A stretch of DNA of 32,042 nt from Reyranella sp. (GCA_030684475.1 JAUXWB010000215.1:1-32042), one strand, 5' to 3'. Positions 1-7,895 are shown, counted from the first letter of the stretch. Notes: generated by a model from the sequence alone, not told the origin. Translations and numbers: made by a program.

Positions 1-2
1 CC

Positions 3-599
3 GAGGAGACCGGCAGTCCGATCCCGCAGTATCCAGTGGTGTTCACGCGCTTCAACAACACGTTGGTACCGCACAACGGCAAGATGCTGTCGACCACGCA
101 CTCCGAGCAGTATGACTGGGAGGCCGAGCTCGCCGTCATCATCGCCAAGAAGAGCCGCAACGTGCCGAAGGAGAAGGCGCTACAGGTGATCGGCGGCTAT
201 TCCGTCTTCAACGACGGTTCGATCCGCGACTGGCTGCGGAAGTCGGGTGGCCAGTTCACGCTGGGCAAGAACTTCGACGGCACCGGTGGCTTCGGTCCGG
301 ACATCGTGACGCCCGACGAGCTGCCCAAGGGCGGCGCGCCGCTCAGGATCATGACCCGGGTCAACGGCGTCACCATGCAGGACAGCAACACCGACGACCT
401 GATCTTCGACGTGCCGACGCTGATCCACGAGTTGAGCAAGGTCATGACGCTCGAGCCGGGCGACGTCATCATCACCGGCACGCCCTCGGGCGTGGCGATG
501 GCGCGCAACCCGCAGCCCTGGCTGAAGCCGGGCGACGTCTGCGAAGTCGAGATCGAGAAGATCGGCGTGCTGCGCAACCCGATCGCACAGGGCGCCTAG
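3..599 (+). CDS. Fumarylacetoacetate hydrolase family protein (5' end outside window)
   Basis: This is the C-terminal part of an FAH-fold enzyme, a family that hydrolyses or decarboxylates 2-oxo-acid derivatives in aromatic degradation. The frame is open to the left edge, so the true start lies outside the window. Visible family landmarks are YPVVFTRF near the cut, EAELAVIIAKK (the metal-binding Glu pair region), GYSVFNDGSIRDW, LTLEPGDVIITGTPSG-like text close to the end, and a terminal LKPGDVCEVEIEKIG. Roughly the first third of a normal 280-residue protein is missing only because of the window edge. A strong hairpin follows the stop. The exact substrate cannot be told from the sequence. Relatives include ureidoglycolate lyase and 2-hydroxyhepta-diene-dioate isomerase. 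Confidence 0.9.
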   Translation, partial: EETGSPIPQYPVVFTRFNNTLVPHNGKMLSTTHSEQYDWEAELAVIIAKKSRNVPKEKALQVIGGYSVFNDGSIRDWLRKSGGQFTLGKNFDGTGGFGPDIVTPDELPKGGAPLRIMTRVNGVTMQDSNTDDLIFDVPTLIHELSKVMTLEPGDVIITGTPSGVAMARNPQPWLKPGDVCEVEIEKIGVLRNPIAQGA

Positions 600-614
600 A
601 ATCTTCCTCTCTTC

Positions 615-639
615 CCCCTTCGCGGAGTCCGCGAAGGGG
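615..639. terminator. Bidirectional hairpin terminator between convergent genes
   Basis: An 11-bp perfect GC-rich stem (615-625 with 629-639, arm CCCCTTCGCGG) closes a 3-nt loop. It sits between the stop of the FAH gene and the stop of the TetR gene. Short pyrimidine and purine runs flank it, but there is no long U-tract, so termination is inferred from structure and position. Confidence 0.6.
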
Positions 640-646
640 AGGAAGG

Positions 647-1291
647 CTAACGCCGCGGCACCCGATCCAGCCCGCCCAGCATCAGCCGGGTCGCGAACTC
701 CGTCGCGCCGGCGGGATCGACCGGCTCGCGCGCCACCATGACCACCGATACTTCGAAGGCAACACCGGCCAGCGAGGCGGCGAGGTAGGAGACGTCGATA
801 TTGGGCAGCACGCCCTGGGCGATGGCGGCGCGGATGTCATCGTTCAGCGCCAGCGCCAGCGCCCGCACGTCGGGCTTGTCGAGCAAGGTGCGGATGGCGG
901 TGAAGTTCTTCTGCGCCAGCGCCAGCAGTTCGGGGTCCTCGACGATGAAGTCGAAATAGACGGCGTAGTGCTTGCGGAAGAACTCCTCGGCGGTACGCGC
1001 TTGGCCGCGGCCCTGCCGGTGGCGCTTCAGCAGTTCACCGGTCAGCTCGCCGACCACGGCCTCGAAGATCTCGTCCTTGTCCTTGAAGTAGTTGTAGAAG
1101 GTGCCCGAGGCGAGATCGGTGCGGCGCACGATGTCGCGTACACTGGCGGCGCCCGCACCCATTTCGGCGAACACCGCGCGCGCGGCCTTCAGGAGCGCGG
1201 TTCGGTTTTCCGCCTTGTTCTGCTCGCGCCGTCCCGAGCGTTCGCCGCGCAGGTCGGTGGAGACGGGGTCAGCGGGAGCGCCGTCGTTCAT
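647..1291 (-). CDS. TetR/AcrR family transcriptional regulator
   Basis: One-component repressor of about 214 residues. The N-terminal TetR HTH is clear: LLKAARAVFAEMGAGAASVRD, then DLASGTFYNYFKDKDEIFEAVV, the canonical recognition helix with the YNYF motif. The C-terminal half is helical ligand-binding sequence without a recognisable subfamily signature. I chose the ATG at 1289-1291 because the longer reading (to 1417) would run into the upstream esterase gene and adds unstructured residues. The gap to the esterase stop is about 25 bp and both genes are on the same strand, so they are probably co-transcribed and the regulator may control the esterase. The ligand is unknown. Confidence 0.9.
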   Translation of the reverse strand: MNDGAPADPVSTDLRGERSGRREQNKAENRTALLKAARAVFAEMGAGAASVRDIVRRTDLASGTFYNYFKDKDEIFEAVVGELTGELLKRHRQGRGQARTAEEFFRKHYAVYFDFIVEDPELLALAQKNFTAIRTLLDKPDVRALALALNDDIRAAIAQGVLPNIDVSYLAASLAGVAFEVSVVMVAREPVDPAGATEFATRLMLGGLDRVPRR

Positions 1292-1316
1292 TTCAGGTGT
1301 TTCCGTTGCACTCGTC

Positions 1317-2378
1317 TCATCGTCCGAGCTGCGCCAGTTCGTGGCGTAGTCCCGCCACCATGTCGTCCATGGCGCGCGCCGCCGCCTGGATGGCGCCGCG
1401 CATGCCGACGAAGCCATGGATCAGCGATTCGAATTCGTGATGCATCGTCTTGACGCCGGCTGCGGTCAGCTTGTCGGCATAGGCCTTTCCCTCGTCGCGC
1501 AACGGATCGAAGCCCGCGGTATAGATGAGGGCGGAGGCGACGCCCGCCAGGTCGTCGGCGCGGAGCGGCGAGGCGCGTGGGTCCGCCACCTCGTCGAGGC
1601 TGTTGAGGTAATGGTCACGACTCCACTCCATCTCGGCGCGGGTGAGCAGGAAGCCCTCGCCGCAGGACTTGTAGGAACCGCTGTCCAAGCCGAGATCGGT
1701 GGCGGGATAGAACAGCCATTGCAGGCAGGGTGGCCGCGGGTCGTTGCGGACAAGCCTGGCCAGCACGGTCGCGATCGTGGCGCCGGCCGAATCGCCCGCC
1801 ACGATGAGGCGCGCCGGGTCGATGCCGAGGCTCACGGCATTTGTCGACAGCCAGCGAAAGGCCGCGACCGCGTCGTCGATGGCCGCTGGAAACTTGTGCT
1901 CCGGCGCCAGCCGGTAATCGACGGCGACCACGGCGCAACTGGTGCGGGCGCAGATGTAGCGGCAGGGCAGGTCATAGGCCTCGAGGCTGCCCGTCACCCA
2001 GCCGCCGCCGTGGAAATAGAGGATGGCCGGCAAGAGCCGAGCCACGGCGCCGGCCGGCCGGTAGAGCCTGACGCGCATCCGGCCGGCAGATCCTTCGATG
2101 GTACGATCCACGATTTCGCCGATCGGTGCTGCGCGTCCGCTCAGTTGCGGCAGGAAGGCATCGATGTCGGCGCGGGCATCGGCCACGCTCATGCGGTGCG
2201 CCGGCGGTTGGCCGCTGCGCGCCAGCAGCTTCAGGAACCATTGGGTGCGGCCGTCGAGGATACGGCCGTCGACCGTCACGGGCGGTCCGGCCAGGATATT
2301 GACCCAGGAGATCGGCATGCGGAGCGCCAGATTGGCGGCCTTGCCCTGCAGTTCGCGGACGATCTCCTTCACCGGCAT
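1317..2378 (-). CDS. Alpha/beta hydrolase, HSL (family IV) esterase
   Basis: Carboxylesterase or lipase of the hormone-sensitive-lipase family, 353 residues. The oxyanion-hole motif HGGGW is at residues 123-127, the nucleophile elbow GDSAG at 195-199 (Ser197), the catalytic Asp is probably D291 in GFDPLRDEG, and the His is H321 in LIHGF. YRLAPEHKFPAAIDDA is a typical family IV stretch. There is no signal peptide, so it is cytoplasmic. About 120 residues precede the HGGGW motif, a cap region longer than the minimal family. It is the first gene of a probable two-gene unit with the TetR regulator and is divergent from the cyclase across 67 bp. The substrate is probably a short-chain acyl ester; this is family knowledge, not seen here. 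Confidence 0.92.
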   Translation of the reverse strand: MPVKEIVRELQGKAANLALRMPISWVNILAGPPVTVDGRILDGRTQWFLKLLARSGQPPAHRMSVADARADIDAFLPQLSGRAAPIGEIVDRTIEGSAGRMRVRLYRPAGAVARLLPAILYFHGGGWVTGSLEAYDLPCRYICARTSCAVVAVDYRLAPEHKFPAAIDDAVAAFRWLSTNAVSLGIDPARLIVAGDSAGATIATVLARLVRNDPRPPCLQWLFYPATDLGLDSGSYKSCGEGFLLTRAEMEWSRDHYLNSLDEVADPRASPLRADDLAGVASALIYTAGFDPLRDEGKAYADKLTAAGVKTMHHEFESLIHGFVGMRGAIQAAARAMDDMVAGLRHELAQLGR

Positions 2379-2445
2379 GGCCCCGTTCCTAGCATCCCCG
2401 CCCGCCGTTGTGGAGCCCGCGCCGGCTGGCTAGCGTAGCTCCGGC

Positions 2446-3753
2446 ATGGCAACAGCTGCTCACGATCCCGCCCACAATCCTTACGACGACGCGCTCCGGC
2501 GCGAGATCCTGCGTAGTGAGCTGCAGCGCATGCGTGCGCTGGCGGTCATCCTGGCGGTCCTGCTGGCGGCCACCCTGGTCGCCGCCAATCTGTTCCCCGA
2601 GCTGAACCAGCGCCTGTTCCGGGTTGGCATCGCGGGTTGGCTGCCGCTCGCCGGTATCGGCCCGTTCCTGCTGTACGAACTGGCGGCCATGACCGTCCTT
2701 CGCCTGCGTCTGGCGCAGGACAAGGACTTTCCGCGGCCGGCCCGCTTCGCCAATGCGCTGATCGAGACCAGCCTGCCCGGCGTCATCATCGCCGCGCTGG
2801 CTCTCCATATGGACCCGCAGCTCGTGTTCGGCTTCTGGCCGCCGTTGCTCTATTTCATCTTCATCCTGCTCTCGACGCTCAGGCTCGACTTCTGGCTGTC
2901 GCTGTGGACCGGCGCCGTCGCGGCGGTCCAGCAGATGGTGCTCGTCCTCTGGCTGCTGCCGATCACACCCTGGGGCAATATTCCGGACGAGACCCTGGCC
3001 TACCATTTCAGCCGCAGCATCGTGCTGCTGATGGCAGGCGTGGTCGCCGGCGTGGTCGCCGGCAGCCTGAGGCGGCAGTTCGAGAAAGCGGTGGCGGCGG
3101 CGGCGGCGCGCGACCGGGTCACCAACCTGTTCGGCCAGCATGTCTCGCCCGCCGTGGTCGACCGCCTGCTCGCGACGTCGTCGGAGCCGGCGAGCGAAAT
3201 GCGTACCGTGTGCGTTCTGTTCCTCGACATCCGTGGCTTCACCGCGATGACCCGCGTGCGGCCGGCCGAGGAGACGGTGGCGCTGCTCAACGATTTCTTC
3301 GCCGACATGATCGGGGTCGTCGACCGGCATGGCGGCATCATCAACAAGTTCCTGGGTGACGGCTTCCTGGCGCTCTTCGGCGCGCCGCTCAAGGACCCGT
3401 CGGCGGCGATCAACGCGCTGGCGGCGGCGCGCGGCATGCTGGACGCGGTAGACGCCTGGAACCGGGCGCGGCCGCAGCAGACGCTGCGCATCGGCATCGG
3501 CATCCACATCGGCGAGGCGGTGACCGGCACCGTGGGCTCGCCGCAGCGCAAGGAATACACCGTGATCGGCGACACGGTGAATCTCGCCGCCCGGCTGGAG
3601 CAGCTCACCAAGGAGACCGGATCGCGACTGCTCGTCTCGAGTTCCGTCCACGACGCGCTGCGGGCGGCCGGCGACGCCGGTCCCGCCACCGACCTCGGTT
3701 CGATGGCGATTCGCGGCTACGACGAAACGGTGCAGGTATGGCGGCTGGCATGA
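2446..3753 (+). CDS. Membrane-anchored class III adenylate/guanylate cyclase
   Basis: Makes cAMP or cGMP from the NTP. The 435-residue protein has an N-terminal membrane domain of about six hydrophobic segments (roughly residues 30-48, 62-80, 108-121, 130-145, 149-171 and 190-206), a short linker, then a cyclase homology domain from about 250. Catalytic features are visible: metal Asp261 in FLDIRGFT, Asp305 in KFLGDGFLALFG, substrate-specifying Lys301 and Asp376 (YTVIGDTVNLAARLE), and transition-state Asn379 and Arg383. The Lys/Asp pair favours ATP, hence adenylate cyclase. No strong Shine-Dalgarno site precedes the ATG at 2446. The stop overlaps the start of the next gene. The membrane domain is probably a sensor with an unknown signal. 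Confidence 0.92.
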   Translation: MATAAHDPAHNPYDDALRREILRSELQRMRALAVILAVLLAATLVAANLFPELNQRLFRVGIAGWLPLAGIGPFLLYELAAMTVLRLRLAQDKDFPRPARFANALIETSLPGVIIAALALHMDPQLVFGFWPPLLYFIFILLSTLRLDFWLSLWTGAVAAVQQMVLVLWLLPITPWGNIPDETLAYHFSRSIVLLMAGVVAGVVAGSLRRQFEKAVAAAAARDRVTNLFGQHVSPAVVDRLLATSSEPASEMRTVCVLFLDIRGFTAMTRVRPAEETVALLNDFFADMIGVVDRHGGIINKFLGDGFLALFGAPLKDPSAAINALAAARGMLDAVDAWNRARPQQTLRIGIGIHIGEAVTGTVGSPQRKEYTVIGDTVNLAARLEQLTKETGSRLLVSSSVHDALRAAGDAGPATDLGSMAIRGYDETVQVWRLA

Positions 3754-4214
3754 AATGGTACTTCGCCTACGGCTCGAACATGAGCGCGGCGCGCTTGTTC
3801 GAGGACCGGCTGAAGCCCGAAGGGGTCGCTTGGGGCGACCGCATCGGCGGCCGGCTCGACGGCTGGCGGCTCACCTTCGACAAGCACGCCCGGACGCCGC
3901 CGGGCGCCGGCGCCGGCAACATCGTGATGGCAGCCGGCGCTGCCGTGCAGGGCACGCTGAACGCCCTGCCACGCCGGGGTTTCGACGTTCTCGACATCCA
4001 TGAAGGCGTGGCGGGCGGCCACTACGAACGACGCACGCTGCCCGTGGTGCGCGCCGACAACGGCGAGACGGTCGAGGCGATCGTCTATGTGGCCCTGAAG
4101 GTCACCACCGGGCTCAGGCCGACGCGCGCCTATCTCGCCTTCCTGCTCGCCGGCGGCGACCTGCTGCCGGCGGACTATTTCGAACGGCTGAAGGCGACGC
4201 CGACGGTTGATTGA
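3750..4214 (+). CDS. Gamma-glutamylcyclotransferase-fold protein
   Basis: Small GGCT/AIG2-fold protein of 154 residues. It opens MKWYFAYGSNM with the diagnostic YGSN loop at 7-10 and carries the catalytic-type acid E85 in LDIHEGVAGGHYERR. Members turn gamma-glutamyl amines or peptides into 5-oxoproline. Two ATGs are possible (3738 and 3750). I chose 3750 because the resulting ATGA overlap with the cyclase stop is typical of translational coupling, the family starts right before this motif, and GGCGG lies about 5 nt upstream. Coupling to the cyclase is seen in sequence; a functional link is not known. It ends convergently with the VOC gene. Confidence 0.85.
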   Translation: MKWYFAYGSNMSAARLFEDRLKPEGVAWGDRIGGRLDGWRLTFDKHARTPPGAGAGNIVMAAGAAVQGTLNALPRRGFDVLDIHEGVAGGHYERRTLPVVRADNGETVEAIVYVALKVTTGLRPTRAYLAFLLAGGDLLPADYFERLKATPTVD

Positions 4215-4231
4215 CGGCGGTTACTCCGCCG
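4215..4231. terminator. Short hairpin at convergent gene ends
   Basis: A 6-bp perfect stem CGGCGG/CCGCCG closes a TTACT loop. It spans the gap between the cyclotransferase stop and the VOC stop. It is small and has no U-tract, so only weak support for a terminator. Confidence 0.3.
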
Positions 4232-4670
4232 GCACCATCTTCTTCTTGCGAGCACCGGCCTTGTTGGTCATCGGGTTGAAGCCTTTCAGTTCGTCGACGT
4301 CGGCCTCATGCCAGAAGTTGAGCTCGATCATCACGCCGTCCGGATCGTGGATGAAGACCTGCTGCAGCGGGCGGGCAGGGACCTTCCTGACCTCGAACTT
4401 CACCTTGTCCTTCTTGATCTGGTCCAGGGTGCCGCGGATGTCGGTGCAGTTGATGGCGACGTGGTCGATGGCGCCGCTGCCCTGGTCCTTGCGGCCGGTT
4501 TCCGACACCAGATGCAGGATCGCCTTGTCGCCGGCGTAGAGCCAGGCACCGGGGAACGGAAAGGGCGGCCGGTCGCCATCGCGCAGGCCGACGTAGCGCT
4601 CGTAGAAGCGCACCGTGGCTTTGAGGTCCTTGCAGTAGATGTTCCAGTGGTCCAGCGAGAGTGCGGGCAT
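4221..4670 (-). CDS. VOC (glyoxalase/bleomycin-resistance/dioxygenase) family protein
   Basis: Single vicinal-oxygen-chelate protein of 149 residues with two beta-alpha-beta-beta-beta repeats. Candidate metal ligands are H8 (LSLDHWNIYCKDL), H53 (ILHLVSE), H70 (AIDHVAINC) and E116 (VMIELNFW); HDPDGVMIELNF is the classic closing motif. The C-terminus is a lysine-rich tail (ARKKKMVPAE). The ATG at 4668-4670 is preceded by GGGAGA at good spacing, so I prefer it to the longer frame starting at 4718. It is the last gene of the ArsR-led minus-strand operon, 44 bp after the DUF899 gene. The substrate is unknown. Confidence 0.88.
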   Translation of the reverse strand: MPALSLDHWNIYCKDLKATVRFYERYVGLRDGDRPPFPFPGAWLYAGDKAILHLVSETGRKDQGSGAIDHVAINCTDIRGTLDQIKKDKVKFEVRKVPARPLQQVFIHDPDGVMIELNFWHEADVDELKGFNPMTNKAGARKKKMVPAE

Positions 4671-4714
4671 GTCATTCTCCCTATCTGCTGGATCCAAGCT
4701 TACAACACTCCGGC

Positions 4715-5449
4715 TCACCCGTGGCAGCAGGATTTGCCGGATTTTTCCTCATATTTGTCGTGGTGACGCACCCAGTGGCTGAGATTCCCGCCAGGCGGTT
4801 CGTTGCGGCCCTTGGGCGTCATGTCGAGGAAGCCGTAGACCGTGCCGGTGTCCTCCGTGCCGCGGGCGAACACCGAGTAGGTGTGGAAGTTCTGGCCGGT
4901 TTCGTCCCGGGTGAAGACGCTGTAGCCCGGCAGTTCGTCGCTCGCGAAGTCCTGCTGCTGGAAATTGTAGAAGACCTTGCCGCGTGCCTCGTCGGCCTTG
5001 GAGAACGAGACGTTGTAGTCGAAGTTGAAGTCGGAGCCGGCCGACGACACCCATTTGAAGCTCCAGCCCATGCGTTTGTGGAACGGCGCGATCTTCGCAT
5101 AGGGCGCCCGCGAGACGGCGACCAGCATCACGTCGTGGTTCACGAGGTGAATCAGCGAGCCGTCGAGCTGGTCGGCGCCGAACGAACAGCCGACACAGCC
5201 TTCCTCCCAGTCGGGCCCGAACATGAAGTGCTTGACGATGAGCTGGCTGCGGCCCGCGAAGAGGTCGGCAAGCGTCTCCTTGCCGTCGGGTCCCTCGAAC
5301 GCGTAGCTCTTCTCGACCTTCACCCAGGGCAGCTCGCGGCGCTGGCGCGCCAGTTCATCGTGCGCGCGAAGGTGCGCCTTCTCCCGCTCGAGCAGGGCGC
5401 GGCGGGCGGCGAGCCATTCCTCGCGGGACGCGGTCTTGTGCGTTTGCAT
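4715..5449 (-). CDS. DUF899 thioredoxin-like protein
   Basis: 244-residue protein of the DUF899 family, predicted thioredoxin fold, function unproven. Landmarks are the N-terminal SREEWLAARRALLEREK, LPWVKVEKSYAFEGPDG, and the redox-like CVGCSF with C85 and C88 after MFGPDWEEG. WVSSAGSDFNFDYNVSF and the closing YEEKSGKSCCHG also fit. A strong ribosome site (AAGGGAG) precedes the ATG at 5447-5449, so the longer frame to 5557 is not used. It follows the transglutaminase-like gene by 13 bp and precedes the VOC gene. DUF899 genes are often seen next to ArsR/SRPBCC pairs, as here (established association; role unknown). Confidence 0.88.
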   Translation of the reverse strand: MQTHKTASREEWLAARRALLEREKAHLRAHDELARQRRELPWVKVEKSYAFEGPDGKETLADLFAGRSQLIVKHFMFGPDWEEGCVGCSFGADQLDGSLIHLVNHDVMLVAVSRAPYAKIAPFHKRMGWSFKWVSSAGSDFNFDYNVSFSKADEARGKVFYNFQQQDFASDELPGYSVFTRDETGQNFHTYSVFARGTEDTGTVYGFLDMTPKGRNEPPGGNLSHWVRHHDKYEEKSGKSCCHG

Positions 5450-5462
5450 GATCGACTCCCTT

Positions 5463-6323
5463 CTAGATCGAGACGGTCTCGGGGCGGTTGAGGACGGCAT
5501 TGAAGACGGTAGGCGGCACGGTGATGCGGGCATCATCGTAGGCGGCGTGCAATTCACCCGATTGCTTGTCCGGTTCGTGCGTCAGGTGGGCCAGCCGATC
5601 GATGAAGGCGACGTCGATGTCGGCGTCGATGGCGGTCATGCCGCCCCACACGTCCCACGGCAGCATCTCGCGGTTGTTCAGCGCCGCCACGTCGCGAATG
5701 ACGTTGCTGGCGATGAACCAGAGGCCGAACATATTCAGGACTCCGAAGGCCTGCGGGTTGGCCTTGCCATCGCGACAAAGCTTCCAGGCATCGCCCGCCA
5801 CCAGGAATTTTTCGCGCGGCACGTCGAGCGTGTCGAAGTCGATGCCGAACCGCTCGCGCTGCCGGGCGTCGATCTGGGAATCGACCAGCACCCAGCGGCG
5901 TTCCGTGTCGCTCCAGTATTCCGTCACCCAGTGGTCGGTGAACATGTCCTTCGCGAAGTAGGCGCCGAAGCCGCAGCGCGCCCGCGCGGCGATCCCGCGG
6001 TTCCGCAGCATGGCGACATGCATCAGCGTGAAGTGGCGGCAGCAGCCGGCGAAGCGCTCGCTGGGCGGGCGGGCCTCCGCGAGCGGCCGCGGATCGTGGA
6101 CGGCGATTCGTTCCAGGATCTGCTCGGTGCCGCGCACATGCGGTTCCCCGCGCTGGCGGTCCGAGAGCGTGACGCCGTAGAAGTCCGGCATATGCTCGTG
6201 GATCAGCAGGCCCTGAATGACCCTCGCCAGCCCGCCGACCGTGCTGGGCAAGGCGTTGAACTGCAGCGCCCAGACACCGGCGTCGCTCATGGCGAGGGGC
6301 GTGCGGAAGGGTTCGAGGTTCAC
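5463..6323 (-). CDS. Transglutaminase-like superfamily protein
   Basis: 286-residue protein with a papain-like triad: C94/C95 in FAGCCRHFTLMH, H131 in FTDHWVTEYW and D148 in WVLVDSQID. Proteins with this core are usually cysteine peptidases or amide-bond enzymes, but the substrate here is unknown. There is no signal peptide, so it is cytoplasmic. I chose the GTG at 6321-6323: it forms a GTGA overlap with the stop of the SRPBCC gene and has GGAGAAGG about 9 nt upstream. A later ATG at 6290 is a weaker alternative. It is the third gene of the ArsR-led operon. Confidence 0.82.
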   Translation of the reverse strand: MNLEPFRTPLAMSDAGVWALQFNALPSTVGGLARVIQGLLIHEHMPDFYGVTLSDRQRGEPHVRGTEQILERIAVHDPRPLAEARPPSERFAGCCRHFTLMHVAMLRNRGIAARARCGFGAYFAKDMFTDHWVTEYWSDTERRWVLVDSQIDARQRERFGIDFDTLDVPREKFLVAGDAWKLCRDGKANPQAFGVLNMFGLWFIASNVIRDVAALNNREMLPWDVWGGMTAIDADIDVAFIDRLAHLTHEPDKQSGELHAAYDDARITVPPTVFNAVLNRPETVSI

Positions 6324-6748
6324 GCGAAGACCTTCTCCAGATTGTCGAGCGCGAGACTCCAACCCTGGCGATGGTCGTCGCGCGCCTTTTCGTCGAAGAA
6401 CTGTTCGTGCGTCAGCGTCAGGATCGTGCCGTCGCCGTCAGGCTTGAGGTCGACCGTGACCTGGGATTCGCGCTCCGGCGTCATGCGCCAGGCCCAGCTG
6501 AACACCAGCTTCCTGCCCGGCACGACTTCCTTGTAGATCCCGCTCACGTCGTGCTGGCCGCCCTCGTCGCCGCGGAAGCCGACATGGAAACGACCGCCGA
6601 CCCGGACGTCGGCCTTGGCGGTGCGGGACGCCGCGTCGGAGGCGCCCCACCAGCGGATCATTTTTTCCGGGACGGTCCAGGCTTCGTAGACTTTTTCGGG
6701 CGGCGCTTTGAGGTGGCGCTTGAGGGCGAGGCTGGGCTTGCTTGCCAT
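6320..6748 (-). CDS. SRPBCC/AHSA1 domain protein
   Basis: 142-residue START-like hydrophobic-pocket protein of the activator-of-Hsp90-homologue-1 type. Signature stretches are LKAPPEKVYEAWTVPEKMIRWWG near the N-terminus, VGGRFHVGF, VSGIYKEVVPGRKLVFSWAW, and the closing HRQGWSLALDNLEKVFA. Such proteins bind a small hydrophobic ligand and are classically encoded right after an ArsR regulator, as here. GGAGG lies 7 nt before the ATG at 6746-6748. Its 5' end overlaps the ArsR gene by 91 nt in another frame, and its stop overlaps the next gene, so the three are translationally linked. Confidence 0.92.
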   Translation of the reverse strand: MASKPSLALKRHLKAPPEKVYEAWTVPEKMIRWWGASDAASRTAKADVRVGGRFHVGFRGDEGGQHDVSGIYKEVVPGRKLVFSWAWRMTPERESQVTVDLKPDGDGTILTLTHEQFFDEKARDDHRQGWSLALDNLEKVFA

Positions 6749-7077
6749 GAGTCGTCCTCCACGAAGGCGGCGAGGCGGTCGAGCTGCTCCGTCCAGTAGC
6801 GCTCGTACTTGGCCAGCCAGTTCATCGCCTGCTCCATCGGTTCGACCTTGAGCTGACAGGTGACGGTGCGGCCGACTTTCTTGCGGGTGACCAGGCCGGC
6901 ATCGGAGAGCACGTCGAGGTGCTTCATGATGGCCGGCAGCGACACCGGAAACGGCCGGGCGAGATCGCTGACAGTGACGCCGCCCTGCTCGTCGAGCCGG
7001 GCGAGGAGCGCGCGCCGCGTCGGATCGGCAAGGGCCGCGAAGGTGCGGTCGAGGACAGGGCTTTGAAAGTTAACCAT
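6658..7077 (-). CDS. ArsR-family winged-helix regulator
   Basis: 139-residue repressor. The wHTH is visible: FAALADPTRRALLARLDEQGG, VSDLARPFPVSLPAIMKHLDVLSDAGLVTRKKVGR. There are no metal-binding cysteine pairs, so this is the metal-independent ArsR/SRPBCC-associated subtype that probably senses an organic ligand. The tail beyond about 115 is rich in Lys, Arg, Ser and Pro (KRRPKKSTKPGPSRKK) and is encoded where the SRPBCC gene overlaps in another frame. An earlier ATG at 7101 exists but lies inside the promoter spacer, so I use the ATG at 7075-7077. It is likely autoregulated through the dyad at its own start. Confidence 0.88.
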   Translation of the reverse strand: MVNFQSPVLDRTFAALADPTRRALLARLDEQGGVTVSDLARPFPVSLPAIMKHLDVLSDAGLVTRKKVGRTVTCQLKVEPMEQAMNWLAKYERYWTEQLDRLAAFVEDDSWQASPASPSSATSKRRPKKSTKPGPSRKK

Positions 7078-7085
7078 AACGTTAA
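7070..7085. promoter_or_regulatory. Inverted repeat at the ArsR start, candidate operator
   Basis: The dyad TTAAC-N6-GTTAA is centred on the ArsR start codon, directly downstream of the -10 box. AT-rich dyads overlapping the promoter are typical ArsR-family operators. Binding is inferred. Confidence 0.45.
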
Positions 7086-7114
7086 GTATTAGGGTGGCCA
7101 TCGCCTCCTGTCAA
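7086..7114 (-). promoter_or_regulatory. Sigma-70 promoter of the ArsR operon
   Basis: On the minus strand, TTGACA (7109-7114) is separated by exactly 17 bp from TAATAC (7086-7091). The -35 box is a perfect match and the -10 box differs from TATAAT at two positions. It lies between the DUF72 stop and the ArsR start. The start site expected 6-9 nt downstream falls at 7077-7080, at the ArsR start codon. Confidence 0.75.
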
Positions 7115-7124
7115 GCCGCCCGGC

Positions 7125-7862
7125 TCAGAGCCGCTTGATCAGCTCCTGCGCCGCCGCCGGATTGCGCACCTTGGCGCCGGAGATGAAGTAGACGAAGGCA
7201 TCGCCCTTCCTGGCCCAGGCCTTGGCGCGCTTGGCCCATTTGTCGATCTCGGCCGGCTTGTAGCCGGTCTTCACCTTCTCCTCGGCCTGCATCAGGCGGG
7301 CGTAGGTGAAGTCGGCGGTGGGCTCGTCGATCTCGGGGAAGTCCTTGTCGTGGGCATAGACGATGGCGGCATTGTATTTGCGCGCGAGATCGTAGAAGCG
7401 CTTGTCCTTGAAGCTGTCGTGGCGTACTTCCAGCGCATGGCGCAGCGGCAGCTTGCCGACCTCGCGCGGCAGCAGCTTCAGGAACGCCTCGAAATCCTCC
7501 GGATCGAACTTCTTGGTGCCCATGAACTGCCAGTTGATCGGCCCCAGCCGGTCCTTCAATTCGACCAGCCCCTGCGTCACGAAGCGCTGCACCGATTCAC
7601 CGGCTTCGGCCAGCACGCGGCGGTTGGTGCAGAAGCGCGAGGCCTTTACCGCGAAGACGAAACCTGGGGGCGTATCGTCGTGCCACTTGGCCCAGCTCGC
7701 CGGCTTGAAGCTCGAATAGTAGGTGCCGTTGATCTCGATCGAGGTGAGCTTGTGGCTGGCATATTCCAGCTCGCGCTTCTGGGTGAGATCGTCGGGATAG
7801 AACACCCCGCGCCACGGCTCGAACGTCCAACCGCCGATGCCGACGTAGATCTTGCCTGCCAT
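7125..7862 (-). CDS. DUF72 domain protein (YecE-like)
   Basis: 245-residue TIM-barrel-like protein of the DUF72 family. The diagnostic start is IYVGIGGWTFEPWRGVFYPDDL, followed by LTSIEINGTYYSSFKPASWAKW, FVFAVKASRFCTNRR, LGPINWQF, HALEVRHDSF and TADFTYARLM. The biochemical role of the family is not established. I chose the ATG at 7860-7862, which has GGGAGA 6 nt upstream, over the longer frame to 7892. It is transcribed toward the ArsR promoter and ends 11 bp before its -35 box. It is divergent from the LLM oxidoreductase. Confidence 0.9.
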   Translation of the reverse strand: MAGKIYVGIGGWTFEPWRGVFYPDDLTQKRELEYASHKLTSIEINGTYYSSFKPASWAKWHDDTPPGFVFAVKASRFCTNRRVLAEAGESVQRFVTQGLVELKDRLGPINWQFMGTKKFDPEDFEAFLKLLPREVGKLPLRHALEVRHDSFKDKRFYDLARKYNAAIVYAHDKDFPEIDEPTADFTYARLMQAEEKVKTGYKPAEIDKWAKRAKAWARKGDAFVYFISGAKVRNPAAAQELIKRL

Positions 7863-7895
7863 GGATGTCTCCCGAACAGAATACGGTATCATCCA

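Noticed and set aside
1292..1417. N-terminal extension of the TetR gene to 1417
   Set aside because: It would overlap the esterase gene by about 100 bp and adds low-complexity residues with no HTH content. The ATG at 1291 gives a normal TetR length.
2389..3651. 420-aa minus-strand frame opposite the cyclase gene
   Set aside because: It is antisense to a strongly supported class III cyclase, is very rich in Arg, Gln, Asp and His, and matches no family; it results from high GC.
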